A stretch of DNA of 36,732 bases from an uncultured Clostridia bacterium (GCA_947629835.1 CANRFH010000010.1:1-36732), one strand, 5' to 3'. Numbered from the stretch's first letter, positions 17,392 to 26,092 are shown. A program made the numbers and translations. Notes: a model not told the origin generated them from the sequence alone.

Positions 17392-19095
17392 ATGGGATAT
17401 ACAGCACTATATAGAAAATTTAGGCCAAAAAATTTTTATGAAATAGTAGGACAAGACCATATTACACAAACTCTAAAAAATCAAATAAAAACAAATAGAA
17501 TAGGCCATGCATATTTACTAACAGGTGGAAGAGGAACAGGTAAAACTACAACAGCAAAAATATTTGCAAGAGCTATAAATTGCCTAAATCCAAAGGATGG
17601 AGAGCCTTGTAACGAATGCGAAATGTGCAAAAGTATGCTAGATGGCTCACTTACAGATGTTGTTGAAATGGATGCAGCATCAAATAATAGTGTGGAAGAT
17701 ATAAGGGATATAAGGGAAAAAATAAACTTTTTACCAACCAGAGCAAAATATAGAGTATATATTATAGATGAGGTACATATGCTTTCAACAGGTGCATTTA
17801 ATGCTCTATTAAAAACATTAGAGGAACCACCTGCACATGTAAAATTTATCCTTGCAACAACAGAGCCACAAAAGTTACTTCCAACAATACTTTCAAGATG
17901 TCAAAGATTTGACTTTAAAAAAATATCTAATGAAGACTTAATAAAAAGAATGAAAATAGTTTGCAAAGAGAGCAAAATACAAATAACAGAACCAGCTCTA
18001 AACCTAATTGCAACATTATCAGAGGGAGCAGCAAGAGATGCATTAAGTATCTTAGAAAGATGTTTGCAAGATGGTGATACTGATATAGATGAAGATAAAA
18101 TAAAAGATTTAGTTGGAATACCAAAATTTGAATATGTAAATAATATAACAAAAGCAATAATTGAAAAAGACATAGAAAGGGCAATAAGTTCAACGGAAAA
18201 TATACTTGACGAAGGAAAAGACTTAGGTAATTTCCTTTGGGAAATGATAAAATACACAAAAGATATATTAATATATAAAGTAAGTAAAAAACTTGATATT
18301 TATAGTGAAGACGAGAAAAAACAAATACAAGAGATAGCAGAAAAAACTTCTAAAGAAGAATTAATAAATATTATATATAGATTATCGGAGCTTGAAAATA
18401 AAATGAGATTATCTTCTCAAAAGACAATAATATTTGAAACAGAAATAATAAAATTATGTATGAATCAAGATACAAAAGCATTAGAAGAAAGAATAGAAAA
18501 CCTAGAAAAAAAGATTCAGTCTGGAACAAATATCGTAGCAGAAAGCAAAAATGAGCCAAAAAGCAAACCACAAGTTGCAACAAAAAATGTACAAAAAAGT
18601 GAAAACAATGCCTCTAATATTGAAAAAACAAATGAGAATGAAAGCAATACAAAAAAAGTAAAAGAAGATAATATACAAAAGAATAAAGAGGAAAAAACAA
18701 TAACAAAAAAAGAGATAGAAAAAGGGGCAGAAGATGGAAATAAATTAGAAGGTTGGCAAAAGGTATTAGATAATCTAAAAAAACAGGGTAAAGTTATATT
18801 ATATGCAAATTTAATTAACACAGAAGCGGTAGAAGAAAATGATATGACAATAAAAATAAAGTTTTATAGTGGATTAAATTCATTTAGAAAAGAATTATTA
18901 GAAAAAAGTGAAAATATGAGTGTACTAACAAAAGAAGTTGCAATTATGTGTGGAAAAACAATGCATATAAAACTAGAAGATGCAAGCGCATCTAGTGCAA
19001 AACAAGCAAAAGTAGAACCAGCTAAAGAGGAAGAAGAACAAGAAAAAAGTGATTTAATGGATTTAGATATCCCAATAAATATAATAGAAGAATAA
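17392..19095 (+). CDS. dnaX: DNA polymerase III subunits gamma/tau
   Basis: The clamp-loader ATPase of the replicative polymerase. Walker A GGRGTGKT is at residues 45-52, the zinc cysteines at 64, 73, 76 and 79, DEVH at 126-129, and the SRC arginine-finger motif after LLPTIL. Residues from about 375 to 460 form a Lys/Glu/Asn-rich linker, followed by a small C-terminal domain that would bind the polymerase. The length (567) fits a full tau protein. The start has AGGAGG upstream. I saw no clear slippery A-AAA-AAG site of the kind that makes gamma in E. coli. It begins the dnaX-ybaB-recR operon. Confidence 0.97.
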   Translation: MGYTALYRKFRPKNFYEIVGQDHITQTLKNQIKTNRIGHAYLLTGGRGTGKTTTAKIFARAINCLNPKDGEPCNECEMCKSMLDGSLTDVVEMDAASNNSVEDIRDIREKINFLPTRAKYRVYIIDEVHMLSTGAFNALLKTLEEPPAHVKFILATTEPQKLLPTILSRCQRFDFKKISNEDLIKRMKIVCKESKIQITEPALNLIATLSEGAARDALSILERCLQDGDTDIDEDKIKDLVGIPKFEYVNNITKAIIEKDIERAISSTENILDEGKDLGNFLWEMIKYTKDILIYKVSKKLDIYSEDEKKQIQEIAEKTSKEELINIIYRLSELENKMRLSSQKTIIFETEIIKLCMNQDTKALEERIENLEKKIQSGTNIVAESKNEPKSKPQVATKNVQKSENNASNIEKTNENESNTKKVKEDNIQKNKEEKTITKKEIEKGAEDGNKLEGWQKVLDNLKKQGKVILYANLINTEAVEENDMTIKIKFYSGLNSFRKELLEKSENMSVLTKEVAIMCGKTMHIKLEDASASSAKQAKVEPAKEEEEQEKSDLMDLDIPINIIEE

Positions 19096-19107
19096 GGAGG
19101 AAAGACG

Positions 19108-19449
19108 ATGTCAAAAAGAGGAGGATTCCCAGGAGGAGCAAACTTCGGAGGAATGAATATTAACAAACTAATGAAAGAAGCTAAGAAAATGCAAGAAGAT
19201 ATGGAAAAATCACAAGAGGAACTTAGCTCAAGAGAATTTGACGCAACAGCAGGTGGAGGAGCAGTAAGTGTAAAAGTGTCAGGAGCAAAAGAAGTAAAAG
19301 AGATAAAAATACAAAAAGATGTAGTGGATCCAGATGATATAGAAATGTTAGAAGATCTAATCCTAACTTGTGTAAATGAAGCACTAAGAAAAGTAGATAT
19401 AGCACAAAGCGCATCTTTTGGAAAATATAATATACCAGGATTAATGTAA
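19108..19449 (+). CDS. ybaB: YbaB/EbfC nucleoid-associated protein
   Basis: A 113-residue DNA-binding protein of the YbaB/EbfC family, which forms dimers and sits on the nucleoid. The N-terminus is Gly-rich (GGFPGGANFGG), followed by the helix NKLMKEAKKMQEDMEKSQEE, the strand pair with TAGGGAVSVKVSGAKEVKE, and the VDPDDIEMLEDLI helix; all are typical. AAGGAGG precedes the start by six bases. It is 12 bases after dnaX and 22 before recR, the standard operon order in Firmicutes. Confidence 0.95.
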   Translation: MSKRGGFPGGANFGGMNINKLMKEAKKMQEDMEKSQEELSSREFDATAGGGAVSVKVSGAKEVKEIKIQKDVVDPDDIEMLEDLILTCVNEALRKVDIAQSASFGKYNIPGLM

Positions 19450-19471
19450 ATATTAAAGAAAGAGGAAATAT

Positions 19472-20074
19472 ATGTCATACTATTCTCCATCAATAGAAAA
19501 ACTAATAGAAAGTTTTGAAAAATTACCAAGCATAGGACATAAAACTGCAATAAGATTAGCATTTCACATACTAGATGCAGGGGAAGAAGAAGTTACCGAA
19601 TTTATAGACTCAATAACAAATGCTAAGGCTAATTTAAAATACTGTTCACAATGCTTTAATATATCTGATAGTGATCCTTGCCCAATATGTGCAAGCCCTA
19701 AGCGTGACCATAATATAATCTGTGTTGTAGAAGATGTAAAAGATGTAATAGCAATGGAAAGAACACATGAATTTAAGGGCACATATCACGTGTTGCACGG
19801 CTCAATATCTCCTATGAACGGCGTAGGACCTGACGATATAAAGATAAAAGAACTATTAAACAGAATTAGTTCAAATCCAGATATAAAAGAAATAATAATT
19901 GCAACTAATCCAAGAGTAGAAGGAGAAGCAACTGCAATGTATATTTCTAAATTACTAAAACCATTGGGAGTAAAGGTAACGAGAATTGCAAATGGAATAC
20001 CAGTTGGAGGAGATTTAGAGTATACGGATGAAATAACTTTAGCTAAAGCGTTAGAGGGAAGAAGAGAAGTTTAA
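19472..20074 (+). CDS. recR: Recombination mediator protein RecR
   Basis: Works with RecO/RecF to load RecA at gaps and breaks. The N-terminal helix-hairpin-helix [14 protein letters not shown], a four-cysteine zinc site (Cys58, 61, 70, 73), the Toprim start [10 protein letters not shown] and the C-terminal LEGRREV ending are all present. The 200-residue length is exactly usual. The start is ATG 19472 behind AAAGAGG. It is the last recognised gene of the dnaX operon. Confidence 0.97.
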   Translation: MSYYSPSIEKLIESFEKLPSIGHKTAIRLAFHILDAGEEEVTEFIDSITNAKANLKYCSQCFNISDSDPCPICASPKRDHNIICVVEDVKDVIAMERTHEFKGTYHVLHGSISPMNGVGPDDIKIKELLNRISSNPDIKEIIIATNPRVEGEATAMYISKLLKPLGVKVTRIANGIPVGGDLEYTDEITLAKALEGRREV

Positions 20075-20332
20075 AAATTTACAAAAAAATTTAAATTTCG
20101 CTATCCCACTAGACGCAAGACAATACACTAAAAAAGAAGAATTTAAGAGAAAATCGGAGCTATTTGAAGAAATAGAGAGATAATTATAGGAAATAAAACC
20201 AAAAAAAGGCAATTTAAAACAAACAAATATTGAATAAATTAACTATTTAATGTAAAATCTAATAGTAAATGGAAAAACCTGATTACCCGTAGAAGAAAAT
20301 GAAATTTACAAAGGAGTGCTAAAGAAATTATT
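20075..20332 (+). other. Intergenic stretch with possible gene-tail remnant
   Basis: Just after recR a different frame is open to TAA 20181 and reads LNFAIPLDARQYTKKEEF and then KRKSELFEEIER. It has no start codon or ribosome site. It looks like the C-terminal tail of a lost gene, but I cannot identify it. The promoter of the next gene is at 20230-20258. Confidence 0.35.
20230..20258 (+). promoter_or_regulatory. Probable sigma-A promoter of the M23 peptidase gene
   Basis: TTGAAT at 20230-20235, a 17-base spacer and TAAAAT at 20253-20258, about 75 bases before the start. Confidence 0.5.
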
Positions 20333-21310
20333 ATGAAAAAAATACTAATTGGTTTAAGGACAAGCATAAAAGCAATAATATTAATCGCAATAGTAAGCAT
20401 AGCAATAGTCGCACTAATTATGTGTGTGTATAAACCGATATATAGCGTATCATATAATGGAGAGACTATTGGGTATAGTAGTAATAAAGCAGACCTTCAA
20501 AAAAGAATATTAGAATATATAGAAAAAGGAAGCGGAGATAACGTAGCTTTCGTACAAATAGATGAAATGCCAACATATAAACTTTGTTTCTTAAAAAGAG
20601 GCGTTGAAACAAATGATGATGAAATATTTGAAAAAGTAACATCAACAGGAACAACCTATTATAAATACTATACAGTAGCAGTAAATAATGAAGAAAAAGT
20701 ATATCTATCTTCATTTGATGATGCAGAAAAAGTAGTAAATGGCTTAAAAGAAAAAAATAGTAATAACGCAGCAGACTTATCAATAGATACTAAATATGTT
20801 ACAGAAACTAAGGAAGTAACAGATACAGAGACGGCAATAAACAACTTATATCAGAAAAAAGTAACAACTTCATCAGCTAAAAAGAGTGCAGGTCCTGTAT
20901 CACCAGGAAAAACAGGAACAGGATATAAACCAGTATCAATTACTTTCACAAAACCTATAAAAGGAGCTGTAATAACATCAAGATTTGGAGCAAGATGGGG
21001 AAGACAACATAAAGGAATGGACTATGGAGTATCAGTTGGAGCATCTATATATGCAGCAGCTTCAGGAACTGTAACTTATGCAGGATGGAATAGTGGAGGA
21101 TATGGATATTTAGTAATAATATCACATGGAAATGGTGTTCAAACATATTATGCACATTGTAGTTCAATATTAACAAAAGTTGGAGCAACAGTAAAAGCAG
21201 GAGACTTAATAGCAAAATCAGGAGCAACAGGACATGTAACAGGACCCCATCTTCACTTTGAGATAAGAATAAACGATGTAGCGTATAACCCAGAACTATA
21301 TTTAAAATAA
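20333..21310 (+). CDS. M23 family (LytM-type) membrane-anchored peptidase
   Basis: Predicted zinc endopeptidase acting on peptidoglycan cross-links outside the cell. There is one membrane segment (about residues 12-32), then an extracellular region, a Lys/Ser/Pro/Gly linker (about 176-200) and a C-terminal LytM domain (205-325). Metal ligands are His226 and Asp230 in QHKGMDYG and His308 in GPHLHFE; His275 (YYAHCS) and His306 complete the site, so it should be active. The middle region (60-170) resembles the stalk of sporulation-associated M23 proteins such as SpoIIQ relatives, but that link is weak. It has its own promoter and terminator. The start is ATG 20333; GGAG lies rather far upstream. 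Confidence 0.88.
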   Translation: MKKILIGLRTSIKAIILIAIVSIAIVALIMCVYKPIYSVSYNGETIGYSSNKADLQKRILEYIEKGSGDNVAFVQIDEMPTYKLCFLKRGVETNDDEIFEKVTSTGTTYYKYYTVAVNNEEKVYLSSFDDAEKVVNGLKEKNSNNAADLSIDTKYVTETKEVTDTETAINNLYQKKVTTSSAKKSAGPVSPGKTGTGYKPVSITFTKPIKGAVITSRFGARWGRQHKGMDYGVSVGASIYAAASGTVTYAGWNSGGYGYLVIISHGNGVQTYYAHCSSILTKVGATVKAGDLIAKSGATGHVTGPHLHFEIRINDVAYNPELYLK

Positions 21311-21333
21311 TATAAAGAAACATAAAGTAAAAC

Positions 21334-21369
21334 GAAAGTAGACAAAAAAGTCTGCTTTCATTTTTTTAA
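21334..21369 (+). terminator. Rho-independent terminator after the M23 gene
   Basis: GAAAGTAGAC (21334-21343) pairs with GTCTGCTTTC (21350-21359), one G-T pair, loop of six A, tail ATTTTTTT. Confidence 0.9.
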
Positions 21370-21370
21370 C

Positions 21371-21399
21371 TTGAATTACAAACAATAATATTATAAAAT
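21371..21399 (+). promoter_or_regulatory. Probable sigma-A promoter of the glycosyltransferase gene
   Basis: TTGAAT at 21371-21376, a 17-base spacer and TAAAAT at 21394-21399, 22 bases before the start. Confidence 0.55.
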
Positions 21400-21421
21400 A
21401 CTATATAAGGAGATAATATAT

Positions 21422-22543
21422 ATGAAAACATTAATTTTATATGCAACATACGGCGGAGGCCATATAAGCACAGCAAATGCAATAAAAGAAACATTAGAAA
21501 ATGACTATCCAAATGTGCAAATAGAAATGATAGATTGTATTGAATACATAAATAAAATTATAAATAAAATAACAACAAGCGCATATTCAGAAATGGCAAA
21601 AAAAGTACCAAAAATGTGGGGAAGAATATATAAAGGGTCAAGAAAAGGAATAGTTGCATCATTTAGCAAAAATTCAAATAAACTTCTAGCAAGAAAGCTA
21701 TATAAGCTTATACAAAGTATAGATCCAGACATAATAATCTCAACACATCCATTTGCAACACAAATGTGTACATATTTAAAAAAACATAACAAAATAAATA
21801 TAAAACTTGCAAATATACTAACAGATTTTAAGATGCATGAACAATGGTTAGTAAGATATGACTATGTAGATTTATTTTTTGTTTCGAATGAAGAAATGAA
21901 AAAAGAATTAATTCTTTATGGAATACCAGAAGAAAAAATATTTGCAGAAGGAATACCAATAAGCAGTAAAATATCATATAACTACAATAAAGAAAAAATA
22001 TTAAAAGAATTTGAACTAAAAGAAAACAAAAAAACAATATTATTCTTTGCTGGTGGAGGATTAGGATTAGCAAGAAAAAATATATTTGAATTTATGAAAA
22101 TATTTGCAGAAAATTTTAAAAATGTTCAAATAATTGCAATATCTGGAAAAAATCCAAAAATATATGAAGGTTTCAAAGAGATTGTTAGTCAATATAATGC
22201 AGAAGAAAGAATAAAGGTTTTAGAATTTACAGACAAAGTTCCAGAACTTATGAGTATATCAGATATAGTAATAACAAAGCCAGGGGGAGTGACTGTATCA
22301 GAGAGTTTAGCAGCAAATCTTCCAATAATAGCTATAAATCCAATACCAGGGCAAGAAGAAGAAAATGCAGAATTTTTAGAGAAAAATGGAATCGCAATTT
22401 GGATAAAAAAGGACGACAACATAAAAGAAGTTCTAGAAGAGATAATAAATAATGATGAAAAATTAAAAACATTAAAAGAAAATACAAAAAAATTTGCAAA
22501 GCCAAATTCGTCTAAAAATATTTGTAAAATTATATTAGAGTAA
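21422..22543 (+). CDS. UgtP/MGDG-synthase-like glycolipid glycosyltransferase (GT28)
   Basis: Probably transfers a sugar from a UDP-sugar to diacylglycerol at the inner face of the membrane, making glycolipid anchors. The N-terminus LYATYGGGHISTANAI is the family's acceptor-side glycine loop, PDIIISTHPF follows, and the C-terminal donor-binding motif TKPGGVTVSESLAANLP is clear. The 373-residue length is typical. There is no signal peptide, in line with a peripheral membrane enzyme. AAGGAG precedes the start. UDP-glucose from galU at 14719 could be the donor. MurG belongs to the same superfamily, but the N-terminal loop and overall pattern fit UgtP/MGDG synthases better. Confidence 0.85.
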   Translation: MKTLILYATYGGGHISTANAIKETLENDYPNVQIEMIDCIEYINKIINKITTSAYSEMAKKVPKMWGRIYKGSRKGIVASFSKNSNKLLARKLYKLIQSIDPDIIISTHPFATQMCTYLKKHNKINIKLANILTDFKMHEQWLVRYDYVDLFFVSNEEMKKELILYGIPEEKIFAEGIPISSKISYNYNKEKILKEFELKENKKTILFFAGGGLGLARKNIFEFMKIFAENFKNVQIIAISGKNPKIYEGFKEIVSQYNAEERIKVLEFTDKVPELMSISDIVITKPGGVTVSESLAANLPIIAINPIPGQEEENAEFLEKNGIAIWIKKDDNIKEVLEEIINNDEKLKTLKENTKKFAKPNSSKNICKIILE

Positions 22544-22562
22544 TAAATTTATTCAAATACAA

Positions 22563-22593
22563 GTATAAATTCCTGAGAAAATAGGTAAAATAT
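22563..22593 (+). promoter_or_regulatory. Possible forespore (sigma-F/sigma-G) promoter of ypeB
   Basis: GTATA at 22563-22567, a 16-base spacer and GGTAAAATAT at 22584-22593. This matches the forespore consensus (GYATA, then GGNNANAAT-type) except for one position. ypeB is a forespore gene in Bacillus, so the match is sensible. Confidence 0.4.
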
Positions 22594-22631
22594 GAATATT
22601 AAAATACTTATTTTGGAAAGGAATGAAAAAT

Positions 22632-24023
22632 ATGCAAGAAAATATGCAAACAAAATTTGCAGACTGGAAAAATCGTTTAAAAGATAGACATATGTTTAGC
22701 ATTGTTATGATAATAGTAATATTACTAATTGCAGTAATAGTCCTTGCATTTTATACTTATAACAAGCAAAGAGAATTTAGACAAGTATCAGAAAATGCAT
22801 ACAATATGGCATTTTATGAGCTTATAAATTATGTAGAAGAAGTAGAAACATATCTTGCAAAATCAACAATAACATCAACAGCACAGCACGGAGCAGAAAC
22901 TTTATCAAATGTATGGAATGAAGCAAAGCTAGGAGAAGCGTATTTATCACAAATACCAATAAATACAGAAGGATTATCTAATGCACAAAAATTTTTAAAT
23001 CAAGTTAGTGATTATAGTTATTCATTATCTATGAAAGCAATAGATGGGCAAGATTTAACAGATGAAGAATTAAAACACTTAGAAGATTTGCACGAATATG
23101 CAGTAACCTTGAAAGAAACGCTAAATGAATTATCAAATGAAATAAATGATGGAAGTATAAGTTGGGGAGAACTTACGAAGGAAGGAACAAAAGCTTTTGC
23201 ACAACAAGTTAGCAATATGTCAACAGATAGTTTTGGAAATATAGAAACAGCATTTGATGACTACACAGGTTTAATATATGATGGAGCATTTTCAGAACAC
23301 ATGACAAGTACAGAAAAGAAAGGCTTAACAGGAGAAGATATAGACGAAAATAAAGCAAAAGAAATTGTTAAAAAATTTTTAAACACTAAGGACGAAGAAA
23401 TATCAAGTAATGGACTTTCAAGCAATGGACATATAGAAAGCTATGGATTTATTGTAAATAGTAATGACATAACAAAAAGTATAGCAATTTCAAAAAAAGG
23501 TGGACATATAGTATATTTCAATAGTTATAGAGAAATTACCGAAAAGAAAATAAAAGAAGAGGAAGCAGTTGAAATTGGTAAAAAGTTTTTAGACGAAAAA
23601 GGATATACTAATATGAAGGAAACATATTATATGGTTCAAGAAAACAACATTGTAATTAACTATGCTTATCAAGAAAATGATGTAGTAGTCTATCCAGACT
23701 TAATAAAACTAAAAATTGCGTTAGATAATGGTGAAATAATGGGAATGGAAACAGCTGGATACCTAAATTGCCATGAAGTAAGAAATATAAATAAAAATAT
23801 AATATCAGTAGAAAAGGCAAAAGAAAAATTAAATGATAGATTAGAAATAAATAGCCAAAATTTGGCAATAATTCCAACAGAATACAATACAGAAATATTA
23901 TGTTGGGAGTTTAAAGGAAAAGTTTCTGATAATGAATTTTTAGTATATATAAATGCAGAAAATGGAAAAGAAGAAGATATATTAATGATAGTAAATACAC
24001 CTAATGGAACACTTACAACTTAA
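22632..24023 (+). CDS. ypeB: Germination protein YpeB
   Basis: Spore protein that stabilises and localises the cortex-lytic enzyme SleB. A single membrane segment lies near residues 22-42, followed by the family's helical N-terminal domain (QVSENAYNMAFYELINYVEE, SNVWNEAKLGEAYLSQIPIN) and two to three PepSY-like repeats in the C-terminal half (KAKEIVKKF..., EEAVEIGKKFLDEKGY..., VEKAKEKLNDRLEI...). The length of about 463 residues is normal. Start ATG 22632 is preferred over ATG 22623, because GGAAAGGA ends right before the latter and is correctly spaced from the former. No sleB is visible nearby, although it often precedes ypeB in Bacillus. A spore protein gene follows. Confidence 0.93.
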   Translation: MQENMQTKFADWKNRLKDRHMFSIVMIIVILLIAVIVLAFYTYNKQREFRQVSENAYNMAFYELINYVEEVETYLAKSTITSTAQHGAETLSNVWNEAKLGEAYLSQIPINTEGLSNAQKFLNQVSDYSYSLSMKAIDGQDLTDEELKHLEDLHEYAVTLKETLNELSNEINDGSISWGELTKEGTKAFAQQVSNMSTDSFGNIETAFDDYTGLIYDGAFSEHMTSTEKKGLTGEDIDENKAKEIVKKFLNTKDEEISSNGLSSNGHIESYGFIVNSNDITKSIAISKKGGHIVYFNSYREITEKKIKEEEAVEIGKKFLDEKGYTNMKETYYMVQENNIVINYAYQENDVVVYPDLIKLKIALDNGEIMGMETAGYLNCHEVRNINKNIISVEKAKEKLNDRLEINSQNLAIIPTEYNTEILCWEFKGKVSDNEFLVYINAENGKEEDILMIVNTPNGTLTT

Positions 24024-24101
24024 AATTTGAAAAAAATGCCTCAAATAAATTTTTTAAAAATGCAAATAATAAATTTATCTCTTAATAAGGAGGTAAATAA
24101 A

Positions 24102-24275
24102 ATGGCTAAGAATAGAAGTATAATGTCTGAAAATTTAAAAGAAGAAATAGCAAAAGAATTAGGAGTATATGATACAGTAAAAAAAGAAGGAGGATGGGGA
24201 AACGTATCCTCAAAAACATGTGGAAATATAGTATCAAAAGCAATAGAAATAGCAAATAGAAGTGTAGAAAAATAG
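24102..24275 (+). CDS. Alpha/beta-type small acid-soluble spore protein
   Basis: A 57-residue DNA-coating protein of the spore core. SENLKEEIAKELGVYDTV contains the germination-protease site (EIA) and GGWGNVSSKTCGNIVSKAI is the second conserved helix-turn region. AAGGAGG precedes the ATG by seven bases. An in-frame TTG at 24027 upstream lies before this site and is not the start. It follows ypeB by 78 bases and shares the sporulation theme. Gene names of this family are lineage-specific, so none is given. Confidence 0.95.
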   Translation: MAKNRSIMSENLKEEIAKELGVYDTVKKEGGWGNVSSKTCGNIVSKAIEIANRSVEK

Positions 24276-24289
24276 TTTTGTAAGATACT

Positions 24290-24325
24290 AGCAGGTAACT
24301 TTGTCCAGTTACCTGCTTTAATATT
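24290..24325 (+). terminator. Rho-independent terminator after the spore protein gene
   Basis: AGCAGGTAACT (24290-24300) pairs perfectly with AGTTACCTGCT (24307-24317) around a six-base loop, with a T-rich tail. Confidence 0.9.
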
Positions 24326-24338
24326 TTATGTAAATTTA

Positions 24339-24367
24339 TTGCAAAATCGCTATGAATATGATATTAT
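24339..24367 (+). promoter_or_regulatory. Probable sigma-A promoter of the 24423 gene
   Basis: TTGCAA at 24339-24344, a 17-base spacer and TATTAT at 24362-24367. Confidence 0.45.
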
Positions 24368-24422
24368 AAAATAAATAGCAAAGGCTATATAGAAAAATGC
24401 ACATATTGAAAGGAGATTAGCA

Positions 24423-24842
24423 ATGTTATTTAGGAAGAAATGGTACTCCAAAAGGATCGACAGCAATATTCCTGAAGACAGTGTCCGTTTCAAGATTGCT
24501 CAAGAAGCTTTGGGAGAGTATCGGGATAGACGAGCCAAAGCAAGCAGAATATCCCTATACAACAGCATAGGTAAACAACTTTGGGTAGATGACCCCACTG
24601 TGCATCATCTTCTTAAACAGGTCAAATACAGAGAGAGATTGAAGGAGATTGAAGAAAAAGAAATGGCAAAATCAAGAAAGCGAGAGAAACAAAGAAATCT
24701 GGAGGACACGAGAACAAAGCAAAAAAACATGGAATCTGCTCATAAAGCATATGTGCAATGCACCAAGAAGGAACTTAAAATGGCTGAAAAAGCTGCCAAA
24801 AAGCAGCAGGAGGCTATTCAAAAGACTTTCAAGGCTGCATAA
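24423..24842 (+). CDS. Basic coiled-coil hypothetical protein with foreign codon use
   Basis: A 139-residue, very basic, soluble protein. The second half (about residues 66-135) is a long Lys/Glu/Gln/Ala helix that is probably a coiled coil. It has a good ribosome site (AAAGGAG) and its own strong terminator. I do not recognise it. Its codon use differs from all neighbours: CGT, CGA, CGG, GCC, CTG and GTC occur, and the GC content is clearly higher, which suggests recent transfer. Codon 34 is CGG, the only in-frame CGG I found in the window that is not at an apparent frameshift. If CGG caused a shift here too, the product would stop at TAG 24568. Confidence 0.7.
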   Translation: MLFRKKWYSKRIDSNIPEDSVRFKIAQEALGEYRDRRAKASRISLYNSIGKQLWVDDPTVHHLLKQVKYRERLKEIEEKEMAKSRKREKQRNLEDTRTKQKNMESAHKAYVQCTKKELKMAEKAAKKQQEAIQKTFKAA

Positions 24843-24844
24843 AA

Positions 24845-24895
24845 ACGATAAAGAGAGACTTTGGTATATCAAAGTCTCTCTTTATCGTCTTATTG
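24845..24895 (+). terminator. Very strong terminator after the 24423 gene
   Basis: A perfect 19-base stem (24845-24863 with 24870-24888; the inner arm is GAGAGACTTTG) around a six-base loop, followed by a T-rich stretch. Confidence 0.9.
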
Positions 24896-24899
24896 ATTT

Positions 24900-24929
24900 T
24901 TGAAAATCAATAATATATAATTATATAAA
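24900..24929 (+). promoter_or_regulatory. Probable sigma-A promoter of the DUF1653/pflX pair
   Basis: TTGAAA at 24900-24905, an 18-base spacer and TATAAA at 24924-24929, shortly before the AAAGGAG ribosome site. Confidence 0.5.
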
Positions 24930-24950
24930 ATATAAAAGGAGTGGAAAAAT

Positions 24951-25211
24951 ATGCAAGAATTAAAAATAAATGGAATATATAGACACTTTAAGGGAGACTA
25001 TTATATAGTAGAAGACATAGCAACGCATAGTGAAACAAAAGAAAAATATGTATGTTATAGAGCTTTATATGGAAATAATGAGCTATATATAAGACCATAC
25101 GAGATGTTTCTAGAAAAAGTTGATAGAAAAAAATATCCAAATGTAAAACAAGAATATAGATTTGAATTACAAGATATAGAAAGTAATGCAAAGAATTTCA
25201 AGGGAGAATAA
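24951..25211 (+). CDS. DUF1653 family protein
   Basis: An 86-residue soluble protein matching DUF1653: GIYRHFKGDYYIVEDIATHS, then ETKEKYVCYRALYGN, IRPYEMFLEKVD and YRFEL near the end, all in family order. The family is found as a single domain in many bacteria; its function is unknown to me. AAAGGAG precedes the ATG. The stop is one base before the radical SAM gene start, so the two are translationally coupled. Confidence 0.88.
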   Translation: MQELKINGIYRHFKGDYYIVEDIATHSETKEKYVCYRALYGNNELYIRPYEMFLEKVDRKKYPNVKQEYRFELQDIESNAKNFKGE

Positions 25212-25212
25212 A

Positions 25213-26092
25213 ATGGATAAATGTACAATATGTCCGCATAAATGCATGGTAGATAGGACTAAAAATTTTGGAAGATGTAAAGCAGGAGATAAAATAGAAA
25301 TAGGCGGAATAAGTCTTCATAAATTTGAAGAACCATGTATAAGTGGGAAAAATGGCTCAGGGACCATATTTTTTTCAAAATGTAATTTGAATTGTGTTTT
25401 TTGCCAAAACTATGAAATAAGTAACTTAGGAAATGGAAGAAAAATAGAAGTAGAAGAATTAGCAGATATAATGCTAAAAGAGCAAGAGAACAAGGCAGAA
25501 AATATAAATCTAGTAAGTCCTACAATATATGCAGATAAAATAATAGAAGCAATAAAAATTGCAAAACAAAAACGGTTTAAATATACCAATAATATACAAT
25601 ACAAATGGATATGAAAGTGTAGAAACTCTTAAAAGTTTAGAAGGTTTTATTGATGTATATCTACCTGATCTCAAATATTATTATGAAGAAATAGCCTTAA
25701 AATATTCAAATATAAAAAGCTATTTTGAAATAGCAACAGATGCAGTAAAAGAGATGTATAGGCAAGTTGGAGCACCTAAGTTTAATAAAAAAGAAATGAT
25801 TACAAAAGGCTTAATTATAAGGCATCTTGTCCTACCAAATAATTTAGAAAACACAAAAAAAGTTTTAGAGTGGATAAAGGAAAATATAGATAAAGATGTA
25901 TATGTAAGTGTTATGACACAATATTTTCCTACATATAAAGCAAATGAATATAGCGAAATAAGCAGAAAACTAACAAAAGAAGAATATCAAGAAATAGAAG
26001 ATTACATATATAAACTAGATATTCAAAATGGATATATGCAAGATTATGCAGACGAAAATGAAGAGCAATATGTACCAAAATGGGATTATTAA
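25213..26092 (+). CDS. PflX-like radical SAM protein, needs +1 shift at CGG 25573
   Basis: COG1313/PflX-type radical SAM enzyme of unknown substrate. The N-terminal CTICPHKCMVDRTKNFGRC segment is followed by the 4Fe-4S motif CNLNCVFC (KCNLNCVFCQNYEIS). Codon 121 is CGG. The zero frame stops 13 codons later at TGA 25612. Skipping the C at 25573 reads GGT and continues with KGLNIPIIYNTNGYE, DVYLPDLKYY, VGAPKF and RHLVLPNN, all family motifs, to TAA 26090. The joined protein is 292 residues, a usual length. This is the clearest case, because motifs on both sides belong to one known family and the restored glycine lies in a conserved GLNIPI context. The start is ATG 25213 with AGGGAG upstream. 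It follows the DUF1653 gene by one base. Confidence 0.85.
25573..25576 (+). other. CGG +1 frameshift site 2 (AAA CGG T)
   Basis: In-frame CGG followed by T. Skipping the C gives GGT (Gly). This is the only one of the five sites where the shifted codon is not GGA. Confidence 0.8.

Noticed and set aside
17392-19095. Programmed frameshift in dnaX producing gamma
   Set aside because: A-runs are frequent but I saw no clear slippery heptamer with a following stem, and the gene is intact as tau.
18864-19562. 232-residue reverse-strand frame across dnaX, ybaB and recR
   Set aside because: It overlaps three certain genes, and its Ser/Phe/Ile-rich composition is typical of antisense of AT-rich coding DNA.
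24649-24903. 84-residue plus-strand frame overlapping the 24423 gene
   Set aside because: It is a shifted reading of the same coiled-coil region and runs through the strong terminator, with no good ribosome site.
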